Assembly (NCBI GenBank): GCA_905372265.1
Contig: CAJPOL010000034.1
Coordinates: forward strand, 1-15,951
DNA from: an uncultured Treponema sp.
GTDB lineage: Bacteria > Spirochaetota > Spirochaetia > Treponematales > Treponemataceae
Length of the DNA: 15,951 nt
Direction of reading: 5' to 3'
How positions within the stretch are numbered: the stretch's first letter is position 1; each line of letters starts with the position of its first letter. The position numbers and the translations under genes are program-made. The notes beneath the pieces are model-generated. The model was not told where the DNA came from, did not search any database, and saw only the letters and a program-made list of their open reading frames with translations. This document shows, piece by piece, positions 13,335 through 15,951 of this stretch.

Positions 13335-14444
13335 ATGAAAATAGCAATTATTTACGGAGGAAAATCGGGCGAACATGAAGTATCGCTCGCTTCGGCTTCT
13401 TCCATTGTGCGGACGATCGATCGTGAACATACGCTGTACCTTATTGGAATTACAAAAAACGGCGAATGGTTCCTCCAACCGCAGCAGTTGGCAGAAAGCC
13501 TCTGCGCTGATGCTGCGGCTGTACTAACTATAGAGTGCGATGAAAAAGCACGGGTTGCAGTCGTTCCGGGCGGCGGGACGGAAAAAGGCCTTACAGTAAA
13601 CGGTGCGCCGTTACCCGTTGATGTTGTTTTTCCCGTCTTGCACGGCAGTTTCGGTGAAGACGGCACCATACAAGGGCTTTTCGAGATGACAGAGCTCCCG
13701 TATGTCGGCGGCGGAGTGCTTGCAAGCAGCGCGGCAATGGACAAAGAGAAAACAAAGATTATTTGGCAGCATGAAGGTTTACCAATCGTTCCATTTATCT
13801 GCATGAAACGAAAACAGTGGGAAAACAAAACCGAACGGGAAGCGCTGCTTGCACAGGCCGAAAAGGACTTTGAATATCCCCTTTTTGTAAAGCCATGTAG
13901 GGTAGGCAGCTCCGTTGGAGCAGGAAAAGCGCGTAACCGTACCGAACTGTCGGCGCAGATTCAAGAAGCTTTTTTGTGGGACAGTAAAATACTCATCGAG
14001 GTGTGTATTGATGCACGTGAGATTGAATGCTCCGTTACCGGTAACGATGAGTGTACTGTGTACACTCCGGGTGAAATAATCCCTTCCCACGAGTTTTACG
14101 ACTACGATGCAAAATACACTGATCCGAACGGCGCCCGCTTGCAGATACCCGCCGATATTGACGATGAACAGCGCCGGTCTATCCGAGCAATGGCCCGCAA
14201 AGCCTATGAAGCCCTCGATTTATCGGGGCTTTCACGTGTTGACTTCTTTATCGACAAAAAGACAAAAGCTCTGTACATCAATGAAATCAATACCATTCCG
14301 GGATTTACCTCGATTTCTATGTTCCCGAAAATGTGCGCCGCATCGGGGTTGCCGTATCAAGAGCTGATTATGCGCCTTTTTGATCTGGCACTAGAACGCT
14401 TTGCCGCAACCCGGCACATAAAAACCGACCGGAAGAAACACTGA
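13335..14444 (+). CDS. ddl: D-alanine--D-alanine ligase
   Basis: Cytoplasmic ATP-grasp enzyme that joins two D-alanines for the peptidoglycan precursor. The 369-residue protein begins MKIAIIYGGKSGEHEVS, the classic Ddl N-terminus. It then shows HGSFGEDGTIQG (103-114), LPYVGGGVLASSAAMDK (121-137), KPCRVGSSVGAGKA (186-199, ATP-grasp), the omega-loop FYDYDAKY (254-261) and EINTIPGFT (317-325). The Tyr in the omega-loop favours D-Ala over the D-lactate-type (VanA) ligases. The length is usual for the family. The start at 13335 has GGAG seven bases upstream; a frame reaching 13308 adds nothing conserved. It lies 49 bases after the TPR gene and ends shortly before a strong hairpin. Confidence 0.95.
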   Translation: MKIAIIYGGKSGEHEVSLASASSIVRTIDREHTLYLIGITKNGEWFLQPQQLAESLCADAAAVLTIECDEKARVAVVPGGGTEKGLTVNGAPLPVDVVFPVLHGSFGEDGTIQGLFEMTELPYVGGGVLASSAAMDKEKTKIIWQHEGLPIVPFICMKRKQWENKTEREALLAQAEKDFEYPLFVKPCRVGSSVGAGKARNRTELSAQIQEAFLWDSKILIEVCIDAREIECSVTGNDECTVYTPGEIIPSHEFYDYDAKYTDPNGARLQIPADIDDEQRRSIRAMARKAYEALDLSGLSRVDFFIDKKTKALYINEINTIPGFTSISMFPKMCAASGLPYQELIMRLFDLALERFAATRHIKTDRKKH

Positions 14445-14458
14445 TAGACACCGCCGGC

Positions 14459-14486
14459 AGAATAGCTGTTAGAGTACAGCTATTCT
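14459..14486 (+). terminator. Hairpin terminator after ddl
   Basis: AGAATAGCTGT (14459-14469) and ACAGCTATTCT (14476-14486) form a perfect 11-bp stem with loop TAGAGT, 14 bases after the ddl stop. The right arm ends TATTCTTATG, only moderately T-rich, so termination may be partial. It separates the housekeeping block from the restriction locus. Confidence 0.6.
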
Positions 14487-14602
14487 TATGCAATCACCAC
14501 TTCCGATGGTAATGATCATATCTTTTTCACCTGACCGAAGCACACATCGAGTGAACGAGACCTGAACCGATGTGGGCAGCTTTATGCAGAATCCATGAAG
14601 CG
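14487..14602. other. Spacer between ddl and hsdM with an inverted repeat
   Basis: No gene is supported here. CACATCG (14543-14549) and CGATGTG (14568-14574) form a 7-bp inverted repeat with an 18-base loop. No tRNA fold or long frame is present. The minus strand is open in two frames for short stretches without usable starts. It may be a dispersed element remnant at the edge of the accessory locus. Confidence 0.35.
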
Positions 14603-14631
14603 TTGGAACTTTCTTACATTTATTGTACAAT
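14603..14631 (+). promoter_or_regulatory. Promoter of the type I restriction-modification genes
   Basis: TTGGAA (14603-14608), a 17-base spacer and TACAAT (14626-14631) form a reasonable sigma-70 promoter. Transcription from about 14638 gives a 48-base leader with a GAGG ribosome binding site (14674-14677) eight bases before the hsdM ATG. A three-codon frame, ATG-AAC-AAA-TAA, at 14661-14672 sits inside the leader. Confidence 0.55.
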
Positions 14632-14685
14632 AGCGGGCAGATTTTCTCAAAAAATTTAAAATGAACAAATAAAGAGGCAGCGGGA

Positions 14686-15951
14686 ATGTCTGATTATTCA
14701 AAAACAAACAATGGAATGGCACAAAGAGCAGAGCTTCACAGAAAAATTTGGTCTATTGCAGATAATGTAAGAGGAGCGGTAGACGGTTGGGATTTTAAGC
14801 AATATATTTTAGGAATTTTATTCTATCGGTTTATATCGGAAAACATAACCGATTTTTTTAATTCTGCAGAATGGGAAGCAGGGGACTCTGATTTTGACTA
14901 TGCAAAGATTTCAGATAAAGAGGCAGAAGCTGATTTTAAACCAAACACCGTAGAGGACAAGGGATTTTTCATCTTACCAAGCCAGCTCTTTAAAAATGTT
15001 GTTGCAAAAGCAAAGGATAACGAAAATTTAAATACCGATTTAGCCAATATTTTTAAAGCGATTGAAGGAAGCGCCGTCGGCTTTGCTTCTGAAGACGACA
15101 TAAAGGGCTTATTTGAAGATGTTGACACAACAAGCAACCGTTTAGGCGGAACGGTTGCCGAAAAAAACAAGCGGCTAACAGATATATTAACAGGAATTGC
15201 AGAAATAAATTTCGGAGATTTTAAAAACAACGATATTGATGCATTCGGCGATGCCTATGAGTATTTGATTTCCAATTATGCAAGCAATGCGGGAAAATCG
15301 GGAGGAGAATTTTTTACCCCGCAAACGGTGTCAAAACTTTTAGCCCGGCTTGTTATGGACGGAAAAACAAGTATTAACAAGGTATATGACCCTACCTGCG
15401 GGAGCGGCTCCTTACTTTTGCAAATGAAAAAACAGTTTGACGAGCATATTATAGACGAGGGGTTTTTCGGACAGGAAATAAACATGACCAATTTTAACCT
15501 TGCCCGTATGAATATGTTTTTACACAACGTCAACTACAACAATTTTTCTATTAAGCGGGGCGATACCCTTTTAAACCCTCTTCACAAAAATGAAAAACCC
15601 TTTGATGCAATCGTCTCAAACCCGCCCTACTCAATCAAATGGGTAGGCGATGATGACCCTACGCTTATAAATGATGAACGGTATGCACCGGCGGGAAAAC
15701 TCGCACCGAAATCTTACGCCGATTACGCCTTTATAATGCACTCTTTGAGTTATCTTTCCAGCCAAGGACGGGCAGCCATTGTATGCTTTCCGGGAATTTT
15801 TTACCGCAAGGGAGCAGAAAGAATAATCCGGAAATATCTGGTTGATAATAACTTCATAGACTGTGTAATTCAGCTTCCTGAAAATTTATTTTTCGGAACC
15901 TCAATAGCAACCTGTGTCTTGGTAATGGCAAAGAATAAAACCGAAAATAAA
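14686..15951 (+). CDS. hsdM: Type I restriction-modification DNA methyltransferase HsdM (partial)
   Basis: N6-adenine methyltransferase subunit of a type I restriction-modification system, open through 422 codons to the window edge with no stop. The N-terminal HsdM domain is recognisable from RKIWSIADNVRGAVDGWDFKQYILGILFYRF (residues 20-50). The catalytic domain has the S-adenosylmethionine motif DPTCGSG (235-241), preceded by GGEFFTPQTVSKLL, and the target-base motif NPPY (312-315). The usual protein is about 500 residues, so roughly the last fifth is missing. HsdS and HsdR are expected downstream, outside the window. Codons are richer in A and T (AAA, AAT, TTT, TTA) than in the genes to the left, which suggests a separately acquired locus. 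GAGG at 14674 supports the start. Confidence 0.93.
   Translation, partial: MSDYSKTNNGMAQRAELHRKIWSIADNVRGAVDGWDFKQYILGILFYRFISENITDFFNSAEWEAGDSDFDYAKISDKEAEADFKPNTVEDKGFFILPSQLFKNVVAKAKDNENLNTDLANIFKAIEGSAVGFASEDDIKGLFEDVDTTSNRLGGTVAEKNKRLTDILTGIAEINFGDFKNNDIDAFGDAYEYLISNYASNAGKSGGEFFTPQTVSKLLARLVMDGKTSINKVYDPTCGSGSLLLQMKKQFDEHIIDEGFFGQEINMTNFNLARMNMFLHNVNYNNFSIKRGDTLLNPLHKNEKPFDAIVSNPPYSIKWVGDDDPTLINDERYAPAGKLAPKSYADYAFIMHSLSYLSSQGRAAIVCFPGIFYRKGAERIIRKYLVDNNFIDCVIQLPENLFFGTSIATCVLVMAKNKTENK

Noticed and set aside
14469..14519. 16-codon minus-strand frame between ddl and hsdM
   Set aside because: Very short, ends within the ddl terminator stem, and has no sign of being translated.
14661..14672. 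Three-codon frame in the hsdM leader as a possible regulatory upstream ORF
   Set aside because: Too short and without its own ribosome binding site; chance occurrence in AT-rich DNA is likely.

Overview
The window looks like chromosomal DNA of a host-associated spirochaete, most likely a Treponema of the oral type. The reasons are the mix of genes: a lipoprotein ApbE/Ftp, a two-domain PilZ protein of treponemal type followed by a TPR protein, an LptA/LptB pair beside ligA, and a PfoR-like EIIC membrane protein. The DNA is of medium GC, with near-consensus sigma-70 promoters. The species cannot be fixed from the sequence alone.

Layout. Bases 1-54 hold one copy of a dispersed repeat. On the minus strand follow lptB and lptA (101-1640), overlapping by 8 bases and driven by a full-consensus promoter. 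Divergent from them, ligA (1770-3713) and a coupled one-TM protein of unknown function (3715-4341) lie on the plus strand and converge on a minus-strand block. That block reads, in order of transcription: a PTS_EIIC_2/PfoR-like membrane protein (8946-7909), then an ABC ATPase, an ABC-2 permease and an ApbE lipoprotein (7851-4377) in one tight operon. A 360-base divergent intergenic region (8947-9306) carries hairpins, a candidate extended -10 promoter and the second copy of the repeat. On the plus strand follow a DUF2804 protein, an alpha/beta hydrolase, a PilZ protein, a TPR protein and D-Ala-D-Ala ligase (9307-14444). After a 241-base spacer, an AT-richer type I restriction-modification methyltransferase gene (hsdM) runs off the right edge.

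How the genes work together. LptA/LptB belong to the outer-membrane lipid bridge. LigA serves DNA replication and repair, and Ddl serves peptidoglycan precursor synthesis. ApbE handles flavin outside the cytoplasm and is made with an ABC exporter-type pair of unknown cargo. The PilZ protein is a probable c-di-GMP effector made with a TPR partner. HsdM marks the start of an accessory restriction locus.

The most interesting signals are regulatory. The promoters of the EIIC gene and of the ABC-ApbE operon are near copies of each other, with the same inverted half-sites around the -35 box. The PilZ and ABC ATPase genes have good promoters whose -10 box ends exactly 7 bases before the ATG, with no ribosome binding site, which predicts leaderless mRNAs. 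I found no convincing wholly new protein system. The accessory part begins at the right edge and cannot be read in full.
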